The translations under genes and the position numbers were made by a program. Shown here one piece after another: positions 1 to 8,759 of a stretch of DNA of 64,000 nt (within the stretch, counting starts at the first letter, position 1; each line of letters opens with the position of its first letter). Where the stretch lies: contig NZ_AUCH01000020.1 in assembly GCF_000429665.1 (NCBI RefSeq), forward strand, positions 12,667 through 76,666, written 5' to 3'. The notes beneath the pieces were generated by a model that saw nothing but the letters and a program-made list of their open reading frames with translations, made no database searches and was not told where the DNA came from. Source of the DNA: Azovibrio restrictus DSM 23866. GTDB lineage: Bacteria; Pseudomonadota; Gammaproteobacteria; Burkholderiales; Rhodocyclaceae.

Positions 1-1
1 C

Positions 2-229
2 GCGGAAACCCTGCTGTATCTGGAAGTTCCCCATGAAGCCCTGATGCGCGAGTTCCCCCATAGCCGCGAACTGGCGGCACGCAAACATCACTGGCACGAG
101 CACATCAACTTCTTCAGCTCCGACGCCCTGATCTGCCTGCTGGAACGGGCCGGCCTGCGCTGCATTGACCGCCATACCCTGAGCGTCGGCCCCAAGGAAA
201 TCATGGGCTTGCTGGCCCGGCGCCCTTGA
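2..229 (+). CDS. C-terminal end of a SAM-dependent methyltransferase (partial, cut by window start)
   Basis: The open frame runs in from the left edge and stops at 229, giving about 75 residues. The visible part (an LEVPHEAL-like strand, then a HWHEHINFFS segment and a FSSDALICLLERAGL helix) matches the last third of Methyltransf_23-type class I methyltransferases, where a glycine-rich SAM loop would lie upstream, outside the window. It precedes a sugar and flagellar glycosylation gene set, so a role in sugar or surface-glycan methylation is plausible. The substrate cannot be read. A strong hairpin follows the stop codon. Confidence 0.6.
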   Translation, partial: AETLLYLEVPHEALMREFPHSRELAARKHHWHEHINFFSSDALICLLERAGLRCIDRHTLSVGPKEIMGLLARRP

Positions 230-233
230 CGCC

Positions 234-273
234 CCCGCCCCCGATCCGCTGCCGGCAGCGGATCGGGGGCGGG
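234..273 (+). terminator. Perfect 40-base palindrome after the methyltransferase gene (probable transcription end)
   Basis: Two 20-base arms are perfectly complementary around the centre between 253 and 254, with no spacer. The arm is GC-rich, but only a purine-rich sequence follows, without a T tract. It could act as a rho-independent-like stop, an mRNA 3' stabiliser, or a protein-binding palindrome. It starts 4 bases after the stop codon at 229. Confidence 0.5.
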
Positions 274-350
274 CGAGAAGACCTTCGCTGCTAAACCCTG
301 GCGGTTTTCAGCCGAAATCCCTATTAACAGACCAACAAACCGATAACTAC

Positions 351-2159
351 ATGAGACTTTCCGAACGCATTGCCGACTGGCTGGCAGAACAAGGCATAGA
401 GCAGGTTTTCACTGTCACCGGTGGTGGTGCCATGTATCTGAACCAGGCCCTCGGCAGCCATCCCCGGTTGCGCTGCACCTTCATGCACCATGAGCAGGCC
501 TGCGCCATGGCGGCCGAAGGCTACGCCCGCATATCCGGCAAACCGGCAGTCGTCATGGTTACCACCGGACCGGGGGGTATCAACGCCCTGAACGGGGTAT
601 TCGGCGCCTTCACCGACTCGATTCCCATGCTCGTCCTGAGCGGCCAGGTGAAACGCGAAACCTGCCTTGACTACACGCCCGTGCCCGGCCTGCGCCAGTT
701 GGGGGACCAGGAAGGTCCGATCATCGCGATGGCCAGACCCGTCACCAAATTCGCCGCCAGCGTAGACAGCCCGGCTGCCCTGGCCCGGCTCCTCCCCGAA
801 GCCTTGCACCAGGCCACCAGCGGGCGCCCCGGCCCCGCCTGGCTGGATATTCCCATCGACGTCCAGGCTGCGGAGTGCCCTCCCCTGCCGGCCCCGGAGC
901 CCCCCTCCCGCCCGGCCCCGGGAGCCCTGGCCGCAGACTGCGAGCGTATCCGCACCCTGCTTTGCCAGGCCCATCGACCGCTCATCCTCGCCGGTACCGG
1001 AGTACGGCTGGCCGGGGCCGGTGCAGCCCTGCTGGAGTTTGCCGAACAGCATGGGATTCCTGTGGCCACGGCCTGGACCCACGACCTGATCGCCAGCGAC
1101 CACCCGCTCTTTGCCGGGCGCCCTGGCACCATCGGCACCCGGGCCGGCAATTTCTGCACCCAGAATGCCGACCTGGTGCTGGTGCTGGGCTCCCGCCTCA
1201 ATATCCGCCAGGTCAGTTACAACTGGAGCAGTTTCGCCAGGAATGCCCAGATCATCCAGGTGGACATCGATCCCGCCGAGCTGGAGAAACCCCTGGTACA
1301 AGCCGGATTGCGCATCCGCGCCGACGCAGCGGATTTCCTCGGTGCCCTGAAGCAGGCCTGCGCCAGCTCCCCCCTGCCGGACTACACCCCCTGGGCCGAC
1401 TGGTGCCGCTCCATCCGCGCCCGGTATCCGGTCTTCACCCCCCCGACCCCAGGTACGGAAATCCATCCCTACGCCCTGGTGGATCGTGTTTTCAGCCAGC
1501 TGCGGGACGACGACGTGATCGTCTGCGGCAACGCTTCGGCCTGCATCCTGCCTTTCCAGATCGGCAGTTTGCGGCCGGGGCAGAGGATGTTCAGCAACTC
1601 CGGCTCGGCTTCCATGGGCCATGACCTGCCTGCAGCCATTGGCGCTGCACTGGCGGCCGGGACACGCCGGGTGGTGTGCTTTGCAGGAGACGGCAGCCTG
1701 CAGATGAACATCCAGGAACTGCAGACCCTGAAGACCCTGGGGCTGAAACTGCTCATTGTGCTCATCGACAATGGCGGCTACCTTTCCATCCGCCAGACCC
1801 ACGAGAACTTCTTTGGCCGCATCATCGGGGCCACCCCCGCATCCGGGGTCGAATTCCCGGATTTTGCCCGTGTAGCCACGGCCTATGGCCTGCCGGCGGT
1901 CACCCTGGCATCCCCCGCCGATCTGCCTGCCCTGGACCAGGCGCTGGCCCAGGACGGCCCCCTCCTGATTGCCGCCCACGTGGCCCCGGGCGTGGGTTTC
2001 GAGCCCCGCATCAAGTCCCGGGCCACTGCCGATGGTGGATTTGCCACCCCGGAGCTGGACGACATGTTCCCCTTCCTTCCACAATCCGAACTGGAGGCGG
2101 TGCGCCTGGAAGCAGCGCAGATCAAGGCCACGGTGAGCGCAGAGGGGGCTTCCGCATGA
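351..2159 (+). CDS. Thiamine diphosphate-dependent enzyme, acetolactate synthase-like
   Basis: This 602-residue protein has the three-domain layout of the ThDP decarboxylase/synthase family (IlvB-like). The N-terminal pyrimidine-binding domain carries the conserved glutamate at residue 48 in an MHHEQA motif, followed by a TTGPGG segment. The central domain is FAD/Rossmann-like (about 200-330). The C-terminal PP domain has the GDG-to-N cofactor motif at residues 446-474. No acetolactate synthase small subunit gene is adjacent. The setting beside NeuB-like and glycosyltransferase genes argues for a role in making an unusual sugar or acyl substituent rather than branched amino acids. The true substrate is unknown. 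ATG start at 351, with no clear Shine-Dalgarno. Confidence 0.85.
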   Translation: MRLSERIADWLAEQGIEQVFTVTGGGAMYLNQALGSHPRLRCTFMHHEQACAMAAEGYARISGKPAVVMVTTGPGGINALNGVFGAFTDSIPMLVLSGQVKRETCLDYTPVPGLRQLGDQEGPIIAMARPVTKFAASVDSPAALARLLPEALHQATSGRPGPAWLDIPIDVQAAECPPLPAPEPPSRPAPGALAADCERIRTLLCQAHRPLILAGTGVRLAGAGAALLEFAEQHGIPVATAWTHDLIASDHPLFAGRPGTIGTRAGNFCTQNADLVLVLGSRLNIRQVSYNWSSFARNAQIIQVDIDPAELEKPLVQAGLRIRADAADFLGALKQACASSPLPDYTPWADWCRSIRARYPVFTPPTPGTEIHPYALVDRVFSQLRDDDVIVCGNASACILPFQIGSLRPGQRMFSNSGSASMGHDLPAAIGAALAAGTRRVVCFAGDGSLQMNIQELQTLKTLGLKLLIVLIDNGGYLSIRQTHENFFGRIIGATPASGVEFPDFARVATAYGLPAVTLASPADLPALDQALAQDGPLLIAAHVAPGVGFEPRIKSRATADGGFATPELDDMFPFLPQSELEAVRLEAAQIKATVSAEGASA

Positions 2160-2412
2160 ACGGGCCGGCCCATGCCTGCCCCGCTCCGGGCTCCCGACAC
2201 CAGGCCAGGCGCGATGCTACGCGCCGCCATCATGGCCATAGCCATGTACCATTCCGGCCTTGCTCCATCAACAAGCTGCGGGATATGGAAACGATGCCGC
2301 CCTTCTGCCTAACCCGACCGGGTACCAGCATGGGTCGGAATAGCCAGGGGGCTTACGCCATTCCGGAAGTTCAACTTCGCCGCAAGCTGGCGTCTGTCTG
2401 AAGAAACCACAT
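2160..2412 (+). other. Intergenic stretch with no supported gene
   Basis: The 253 bases between the ThDP enzyme and the NeuB-like gene contain no convincing coding region, RNA gene or clear promoter. A frame of about 81 codons that starts at an ATG overlapping the upstream stop was judged non-coding because its composition is unlike a protein (many Arg, His and Pro). The length suggests the downstream gene may have its own promoter. Confidence 0.4.
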
Positions 2413-3522
2413 ATGAATTCCTCACTGAAAAAACGCAACGAGATTTTCGAGAACCTGTTCGTGCTTGAACTGGCCAACAACCACTGGGGCAGCCTGGAGC
2501 GGGGGTTGAAGATCATTCACGACCACGGCACCGTGATCCGCTATAACAACGTCAAGGCGGCCATCAAGCTCCAGTTCCGTGATGTGAACGAGTTCGTCCA
2601 CAAGGATTTCAAGGGCAACCAGGACATCCGCTACATCAAGAAGACCGAGGACACCCGCCTCTCCAAGGCCGACTTTGCCCGCATGGTGGAAGAAATCCGC
2701 CGCTTGTCCATCATCCCCATGGCCACCCCCTTCGATGAATACTCGGTCGATCTCTGCGTCGAGTTCGGCATGCCCATCATCAAGATCGCCAGCTCCGACG
2801 TGGCCGACTGGCCCTTGATCGAGAAAATTGCCTCGAAGAAGCTGCCGGTCATCGTTTCCTCCGGCGGCGCCTCGGAAAAGAACCTGGACGACATCGTGGC
2901 CTTCTTCGAGAAACGCAACATTCCCCTGGCCCTGAACCACTGTGTCTCACTCTACCCATCCGAAGACGATGATCTGGAAATGAACCAGATCGACTATCTC
3001 CGGCAACGCTACCCGGACCATGTGATCGGCTTCTCCACCCACGAATACCGCTCCTGGGATGCCTCCATGTACATCAGCTACGCCAAGGGAGCCCGCACCT
3101 GGGAACGGCACATCGACATCGACTACCAGGGGGTTCCGGTATCCCCCTACTGCTCCCTGCCGGAACAGGTCGACACCTGGTTCAAGGCCTACCACAAGGC
3201 CCGGGCCATGTGCGGCGGCAGCGATTCCGGCCGGCGCATCTGTTCTACCAAGGAAATCACCTATCTGGATGCCCTGGTCCGGGGGGTCTATGCCAAACGC
3301 GAACTGCCGGCTGGATACGTCCTCTCCAATGAAACATTCGAACGGGACTTCTATCTGGCCGTTCCCCTGCAGAAAGGGCAGCTGTCCTGCCGCGAAGTCA
3401 TGAACGGGGAACGCCTGACCGTCAGCCTCCAGGCCGATCAGGCCCTGACCATTCACCACATCGATGGCCCTTACGCGGAAAACCCGGCCTTGCGCAAACT
3501 CATCGAAGACCGGGGCGCATGA
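2413..3522 (+). CDS. NeuB-family N-acylneuraminate/nonulosonate synthase-like protein
   Basis: The 369-residue protein resembles the NeuB/PseI/LegI family, which condenses phosphoenolpyruvate with an N-acyl hexosamine to form a nine-carbon sialic-acid-like sugar. Family signs are an ELANNHWG start, an AIKLQFRD strand, the MATPFDEYSVD and IKIASSD segments, VSSGGAS, and GFSTHEY. A C-terminal SAF-like end (about 310-365) carries a YVLSNE...LAVPLQKGQLSCREV pattern, as in antifreeze-like domains. It lies in a glycosylation island next to flagellin genes, where such enzymes supply sugars for flagellin decoration. Which nonulosonic acid is made cannot be told, because no PseB/C/H/G or LegB-like genes are visible here. 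Confidence 0.82.
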   Translation: MNSSLKKRNEIFENLFVLELANNHWGSLERGLKIIHDHGTVIRYNNVKAAIKLQFRDVNEFVHKDFKGNQDIRYIKKTEDTRLSKADFARMVEEIRRLSIIPMATPFDEYSVDLCVEFGMPIIKIASSDVADWPLIEKIASKKLPVIVSSGGASEKNLDDIVAFFEKRNIPLALNHCVSLYPSEDDDLEMNQIDYLRQRYPDHVIGFSTHEYRSWDASMYISYAKGARTWERHIDIDYQGVPVSPYCSLPEQVDTWFKAYHKARAMCGGSDSGRRICSTKEITYLDALVRGVYAKRELPAGYVLSNETFERDFYLAVPLQKGQLSCREVMNGERLTVSLQADQALTIHHIDGPYAENPALRKLIEDRGA

Positions 3523-3644
3523 ATGTCCGACACGCCGATGGCCATGCACCGGGGGCAGGACGACTGCGCCCCGGGATAAACTGCATGGCGGCAGCGGCCC
3601 AGCCAACCCCTTGAACCCGCACCATAACCCCCTAGAGATTGCCC

Positions 3645-4565
3645 ATGCGCAGACAAATCGATTACCTGTACCCCATGCTCAGTCATCCGCTGCAAAACAC
3701 GGCCGGTGAACACGGGATCGAGATCAGGAGCACTGGGCATTACCTGGATTTCATCAAGAAGGATCCGGACAGGATAGTCCGGCTGGCCATCCAGCACTGG
3801 GCCTACATCAACGCCATCATCACCTCCTTCGATTATTACTTCAGCGCCGTGGAACCCCTGGACTGGCACGGCTATGCCCTGGTGGACTATTCCCTGCCCC
3901 GCCACCACCAGGTGGTGGGCTTCGACCTGATGCCGGTCAAGTTCACCTCCCTGGCCGAACCCATGGTCACCAGCCTGCAGTATCAGGATTTTGCCAACCT
4001 GCAGACCGGGGATACGGTGTTCGACCTGGGGGCATACTCCGGCCTCACCAGCATCCTGTTCAAGGAGAAGGTTGGCCGCCCAGGCCATGTGATTGCCATT
4101 GATGCAGACACCCGGAACATCGAGACGATAAGAGAGAATCTCGCCCTCTACAGGAAACTGACGGATCAGGAAATTTCCCTCGTGCACGGGGCCATGTGGA
4201 ACCATTGTGAGGGACTGGATTTTTCCAGTGATGGGAACATGGGCGCCTCCGCCACCGAAATCATCGGCACTGAGCGCGGCTCCCGGGCGCTGGTCAGGTC
4301 TTACACCCTGAGCAAACTGGCCGATGACTTCGGTGTATCCCGGGTCGACTTCGTCAAATGCGACATTGAAGGCGCGGAAGCCCTGATCTTCGATGACGAC
4401 AGCTTCTTCCGGAGATTCCGGCCCAGGATCATCATCGAAACCCATCTGGTAAACGGCGTGCTGACGAACCGCCAGTGCATTGACGCCCTCAGCCGCCATG
4501 GATACCGGTGCGAGCCCATCGAGCAACTGGGTGTCACCCTGCCCCTACTGGCCTGTGCGCCATGA
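3645..4565 (+). CDS. FkbM-family SAM-dependent methyltransferase
   Basis: This protein of about 306 residues has an FkbM-type methyltransferase core. The SAM-binding motif is DTVFDLGAYSGLTSILFKEK near residues 122-141, followed by HVIAIDADTRNIETIRENL and, near the C-terminus, VDFVKCDIEGAEALIF and RPRIIIETH. FkbM enzymes O-methylate sugars and other surface glycans or natural products. ATG 3645 was preferred over a TTG two codons upstream. It follows the NeuB-like gene by about 120 bases in the same direction, so methylation of a flagellar or surface glycan is likely but not proven. Confidence 0.85.
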   Translation: MRRQIDYLYPMLSHPLQNTAGEHGIEIRSTGHYLDFIKKDPDRIVRLAIQHWAYINAIITSFDYYFSAVEPLDWHGYALVDYSLPRHHQVVGFDLMPVKFTSLAEPMVTSLQYQDFANLQTGDTVFDLGAYSGLTSILFKEKVGRPGHVIAIDADTRNIETIRENLALYRKLTDQEISLVHGAMWNHCEGLDFSSDGNMGASATEIIGTERGSRALVRSYTLSKLADDFGVSRVDFVKCDIEGAEALIFDDDSFFRRFRPRIIIETHLVNGVLTNRQCIDALSRHGYRCEPIEQLGVTLPLLACAP

Positions 4566-4687
4566 AGCCCGCTGCTGCCCCTGGCTGCTCGGCCTGCCCT
4601 GTCAGCTGCGCCCTGCTTCCGGCCGGAACAGCCCTGCTCCGGTGGCAGCAGGAAAGTTGCGTTTGACCATGATCCGAAAGGCATGAC

Positions 4688-6115
4688 GTGCTCATCCCCC
4701 TCACTGTCGCCCTGCTGACCTACAACCGCTCCCACTACCTGCGGGAGGCCATGGAGGGCATCCTGGCCCAGACCTACCGGGATTTCGAATTCCTCATCCT
4801 GGACAACGGCAGCACCGACGACACCCCCGCAGTAGTACTCGGCATCCACGACCGGCGTATCCGCTACGTACGCAACCCCCCGGGGCTGGAAGTGCTGTTC
4901 AACGGAATCTCCGCCCTCAAGATTGCCCGCGGGAAACGCATCATCATCACCCATGACGACGACGTGATGCAGCCGACCATGCTCGCCAAACAGATGGCCA
5001 TCATGGACGCCCATCCGGGCATGACTGCCGTATGGACGAACACCAGCACCATCGATCAGGACGGCAACACCATCCAGGAATATTTCACTCCACCGGGCCA
5101 CGACAGGATTTATGGCCGCGGTGAATTCATCGCCCGCTTCCCCTCGGAAAACCTGTGGCCCCTCCCCAGCACCATGATGTTCGCCAGGGAAAGGTATCCG
5201 CAGCGGCAGATGGACAGGCTGTATTACGACCAGGAACTGGGCAAACGGCTGCCCAAGACCCATGGCGGTGACGACGTGTTGATTCCCGCCCTGATGAACA
5301 CCTTCGGCCCCGTGGCCTTCCTGAACGAACCACTGCTCAAGTATCGCAAGCACGGGGCCCAGGATTCGAACCGCACCCACCTCTCCCTCGGCATCGTCAA
5401 CACCTACAAGACCCTGCGCCGCTTTGCCGGCAAGCTGCCTGAGCGGGAACAGGTGGCCCCCTTGCTGGATAGCCACATCGCCCGCTTCGCGGCCCAGCAC
5501 GAAATCATCCACACCACCGCACCACAGCCGACCCCCGCAGCGCGTGCCAAACTCAAGAAGCTGTTCGACAAGGCCTGCGGTGCGCTGGAGCGGAACAGCG
5601 AAGCAGCGCCTCCATTACTGCCCCTACGGATTTTCCTTTCACAAACAAGGAAATACGGAGATGAAATCTTCCGGGCCCTCGCAGCACCGGGAGAGGAACA
5701 TCCGACGGCAACCCATGCCCTGTTCCATTGGGCCCGCATGCTGCAGGCCGGGGGCAACCTGCTCGCTGCCCTCCCGGCACACTCGAACATCGTCATCCTG
5801 GGCAGCGCCCTGGTGTCGGCCCTGCTCATCAACGAAGCCAGGGCACACAACCTGAATGTCCTGTGCTGCATCGATTCCAACATCACCCGCCAGGACCAGA
5901 CGATGCTCGGCACCCCCATCCGCCCCCCTGAATGGCTGGCATCCCAGGGCAAGGCCGTCGATTACGTCATCCTCAGCTCCGAGCGGGACCAGGATGCCTA
6001 CCTGCATGAGTTCATTCACAGCCTGAACAAGGACGCCAAAACCCTGTCTTGGAAAGACCTGGCTCTGGATCAGGAGTGTTGCCCGCACCAGCCCCCCATG
6101 CCCGTCAGCAACTAA
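4688..6115 (+). CDS. Family 2 glycosyltransferase with extra C-terminal Rossmann-like domain
   Basis: The 475-residue protein starts with GTG. Residues 1-220 form a GT-A glycosyltransferase family 2 domain: LTYNRSHYLREAMEGILAQ, then FLILDNGSTDDT, then THDDD as the metal/nucleotide DXD-type motif. Residues of about 350-465 form a second domain with a NIVILGSALVSALLINEA nucleotide-binding pattern and a later CCIDSN strand. This resembles redox-regulator-like Rossmann modules attached to polysaccharide enzymes. The stop codon overlaps the first possible ATG of the next gene (TAATG), so the two are probably co-transcribed. Acceptor and donor are unknown. Confidence 0.8.
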   Translation: MLIPLTVALLTYNRSHYLREAMEGILAQTYRDFEFLILDNGSTDDTPAVVLGIHDRRIRYVRNPPGLEVLFNGISALKIARGKRIIITHDDDVMQPTMLAKQMAIMDAHPGMTAVWTNTSTIDQDGNTIQEYFTPPGHDRIYGRGEFIARFPSENLWPLPSTMMFARERYPQRQMDRLYYDQELGKRLPKTHGGDDVLIPALMNTFGPVAFLNEPLLKYRKHGAQDSNRTHLSLGIVNTYKTLRRFAGKLPEREQVAPLLDSHIARFAAQHEIIHTTAPQPTPAARAKLKKLFDKACGALERNSEAAPPLLPLRIFLSQTRKYGDEIFRALAAPGEEHPTATHALFHWARMLQAGGNLLAALPAHSNIVILGSALVSALLINEARAHNLNVLCCIDSNITRQDQTMLGTPIRPPEWLASQGKAVDYVILSSERDQDAYLHEFIHSLNKDAKTLSWKDLALDQECCPHQPPMPVSN

Positions 6116-6153
6116 TGCTGGTTCAGACCGGACACCCACACAGGCCCGACACC

Positions 6154-8751
6154 ATGTCTTCCCGACCCAAAAGCTTCTTTGAACGCACCCGCCACCCCTA
6201 CTACATCGCCTCGCCTGCCTTCCGGCAGAATTCCGGGGGGGTGCGTGCCCTGCATTACTTCTGCCACGCCCTGAACGAATCCGGCCATGAGGCCTACATC
6301 GCCACCGAGCCTGGTGGCACCAGCCCGCATCTCAGGACGCCGGAGCTGACCCAGGAGGTCATCAAACGGCACAAGGCCGCCGGCTGCGTCCCCATTGGGG
6401 TCTACCCGGAAGTGGCCCATGGCAACATGCTCGGCCTTCCCGTGGTGGCCCGCTGGATCCTGAACAAGCCCGGCCACCTGGGGGGCGGAACATCCTACGG
6501 CAAGGACGAGATCCTTTTCTATTGGGATGAGTGGATGATTGACCCCAGCATCGTTGCGGACAAACTCAACATCCCCATCATCGACCGGAGGATTTTCAAC
6601 GACAGGGACGCGCCATCCGAACGCCAGGGGATCTGTTACTACGCCAACAAGTATTTCCGGCTGGGGCGGGAAATCAGCCCCACGCTCATGCAGAACGGAA
6701 CCAGCCTGTGCCTGCACATCCCCCGCTCGCCCCAGGAAATCGCTGGAATCCTGCGGGCTTCTGAAGCCTTCTACTGTTACGAGCCCTCCAGCCTGGTGCT
6801 CGAAGCGCTGGCTTGCGGCTGCCCGGTGGCCCTGATCGACACGCCCTACCTGGACGAATTCCAATGGGAGAAGAATCCCATCTTCCGCATCAAGGAATCG
6901 GAGATCGGCAAGATCAAGCCGCCGGAGGTGGATCCCGTCCGGGCAGCTGAGTATTTCCAGAGGATAGACACCCAGGCCTGGCTGCAGATCGAGAACTTCA
7001 TCGAGAAAACCCAGGCCGCCGCCCGGATTCAGGCCGAGCGCCAGCAGACACCGGAATACCAGCTCCAGGAGGCCGTCAACGCCTTCCACAACAACGAGAT
7101 CGAACCCGCCATGAACGCTCTGGCGCCGCTCCTGGACGCCCTGCCGGAAAGCCCCCTGCCGCCCGCCTACCTGGCCTTCATCTGTGCCGCCCAGGGGCTG
7201 GCCCAGGAAGCCCGGGAGTTCATGGACAGGGCTATGGAAATCGCCCCAGACCGGGCCGACCTCAAGGCGGCCCTGGGGGAGAGCTTCCTGAAGGCAGGCC
7301 AGCCTGGACTGGCCGCCGAATACCTGGAGGAAGCCGTGCACCTCCAGCCGGACATGCTCTCGGCCTACCCGGCCCTGGCCCGGAGCCTGCACCTGACCCA
7401 ACAGAGCGATACGGCCCTGGCCCTCCTGAAAGGCGCCGCCCAGATGTCCTCCTCTGCCCAGGCCCACATCCAGACCACCTTGCTGGAAATACTGGCGGAA
7501 CAAGGCAATATTGCCGAGTTTTCCCAGGCCTGCCTGCGCTACTCCAACGGGATCGCCGATGACCTCCTGGCCGTGCGCTGCCTGTCCCGCTTCGATGCTA
7601 GTGGCGAACGCCTGGTGGAAGCCCTCGGGGCAGCCCAGGCACGCTTGGCCAGCCAGCTTCCCGAGTTGGGCGAGGCATCCGCGCTGCCCATCAAGACGGC
7701 CCAACCCTGGAAGATCGCGTTCCTGACGAGCGACCTGGCCCGGGAAGAACAGCAGGGGCGCCTCAAGGCCCTGCTCAACCACCTGCCACCCGAGCAGTTC
7801 GTCACCACCTTGATCATCAACGATCCCAAGGCCGGACTCAGCCATTTCGCCCAGGCCTGCTCCCTGGTGGCCGATCACACCCTGGTCATCCACGACCAGG
7901 ACGACAGCACCGCCCTGGAACGCCTCAACGCCAATCCTGCCGACATCCTCATCGACCTGGACAGCTACGGCCCCGCCGACCGCCTGTCCCTGTTCGTGCA
8001 GGCCCAAGCCGGGGTGAAACTGCTCTGGGGCGAGGCGCCGATGCCGGCCCTGGCGCCGGACTGCCTGCCCCTGCAGGGGGAACTACTGGCCGACCAGGCC
8101 ATGCTTCCCGGCATCATCCTGCCGGGACTGGGCGAGTGCTACGAGCTGCCTGAACTGCCCATCACCCCGGCCCCCGGCACACCTACCCTGGGCTGCCTGA
8201 CCCCGGCCGTCAGGATCGGGCCGGAAGGCTGGCGCCTGTTCGCAGAAGTCCTGCAGGCCAGCCCGGACAGCCAGTTACTCCTGAATCTGAGGGACCTGGG
8301 CGACAGTGCCCGGGCCTACATTACCCGGCAATTTACCCAGGCCGGCGTTGCCGCCTCGCGCCTGCGCTTCGTCCACGCCCATACCCGGGAAGCGCTCTGC
8401 CAGTACTGGCAGGAGGTCCAGCTGGGTCTGGCGCCGCCCGTGGATGCCGGGGACCAGGCCTTGAGCACCTGCCTCTGGATGGGCCGCCCCTTCGTGGCCC
8501 TGGCGGCCAGCCTGCCTTGGTCCCATCGTCCGGCCGCCCTGCTCCATTGCGCCGACGCCTCAGCCTGGATCGCCGACTCGGCGGCCCGCTACGTAGAGCT
8601 GGCAAGCCGCCTGCCCCAGGCCCCCGATCCCAGCCTCCGGGCACACCTGCGCGCCGCAGGCCTGGATGATCCTGCCGCCTTCGCCCGGGGGTTTGCCGCC
8701 ACCATGGCAGACCTGATGCAGGCCGTTCCGGCCCCCAGCCCCGCTCCATGA
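6154..8751 (+). CDS. GT4-like / TPR / SPINDLY-like multidomain protein, putative flagellin glycosyltransferase
   Basis: About 865 residues from ATG 6154; a start at 6115, overlapping the previous stop, would add 13 residues. Residues 1-300 look like a GT4-type glycosyltransferase: NSGGVRALHYFCHALNESGH at the start and a CYEPSSLVLEALACGCPVAL donor-site motif. Residues of about 310-500 are TPR repeats (AYLAFICAAQGLAQEAREFM and following). Residues of about 540-860 match the SPINDLY/O-GlcNAc-transferase C-terminal fold, but it is degenerate: the usual DPFPFNGGTT sugar-site segment is replaced by VDAGDQALSTCLWMGRP. The fused GT4 domain may supply catalysis while the TPR/SPINDLY part recognises protein. 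It is followed by a glycosyltransferase and lies near the flagellins. Confidence 0.75.
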   Translation: MSSRPKSFFERTRHPYYIASPAFRQNSGGVRALHYFCHALNESGHEAYIATEPGGTSPHLRTPELTQEVIKRHKAAGCVPIGVYPEVAHGNMLGLPVVARWILNKPGHLGGGTSYGKDEILFYWDEWMIDPSIVADKLNIPIIDRRIFNDRDAPSERQGICYYANKYFRLGREISPTLMQNGTSLCLHIPRSPQEIAGILRASEAFYCYEPSSLVLEALACGCPVALIDTPYLDEFQWEKNPIFRIKESEIGKIKPPEVDPVRAAEYFQRIDTQAWLQIENFIEKTQAAARIQAERQQTPEYQLQEAVNAFHNNEIEPAMNALAPLLDALPESPLPPAYLAFICAAQGLAQEAREFMDRAMEIAPDRADLKAALGESFLKAGQPGLAAEYLEEAVHLQPDMLSAYPALARSLHLTQQSDTALALLKGAAQMSSSAQAHIQTTLLEILAEQGNIAEFSQACLRYSNGIADDLLAVRCLSRFDASGERLVEALGAAQARLASQLPELGEASALPIKTAQPWKIAFLTSDLAREEQQGRLKALLNHLPPEQFVTTLIINDPKAGLSHFAQACSLVADHTLVIHDQDDSTALERLNANPADILIDLDSYGPADRLSLFVQAQAGVKLLWGEAPMPALAPDCLPLQGELLADQAMLPGIILPGLGECYELPELPITPAPGTPTLGCLTPAVRIGPEGWRLFAEVLQASPDSQLLLNLRDLGDSARAYITRQFTQAGVAASRLRFVHAHTREALCQYWQEVQLGLAPPVDAGDQALSTCLWMGRPFVALAASLPWSHRPAALLHCADASAWIADSAARYVELASRLPQAPDPSLRAHLRAAGLDDPAAFARGFAATMADLMQAVPAPSPAP

Positions 8752-8759
8752 GGCCCACC

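Noticed and set aside
324..2084. A 586-codon minus-strand frame over the ThDP enzyme
   Set aside because: The product is low-complexity (Gly, Gln, His, Asp) and the sense frame has full ThDP motifs. It is a shadow of the coding strand.
2156..2401. An 81-codon frame overlapping the ThDP enzyme stop (ATGA)
   Set aside because: The start position is attractive, but the product is Arg/His/Pro-rich without domain or ribosome site and looks like translated non-coding DNA.
6112..8007. A 631-codon minus-strand frame inside the SPINDLY-type gene
   Set aside because: Same cause as the other shadows; no motif or ribosome site, and it is fully covered by a recognisable gene.
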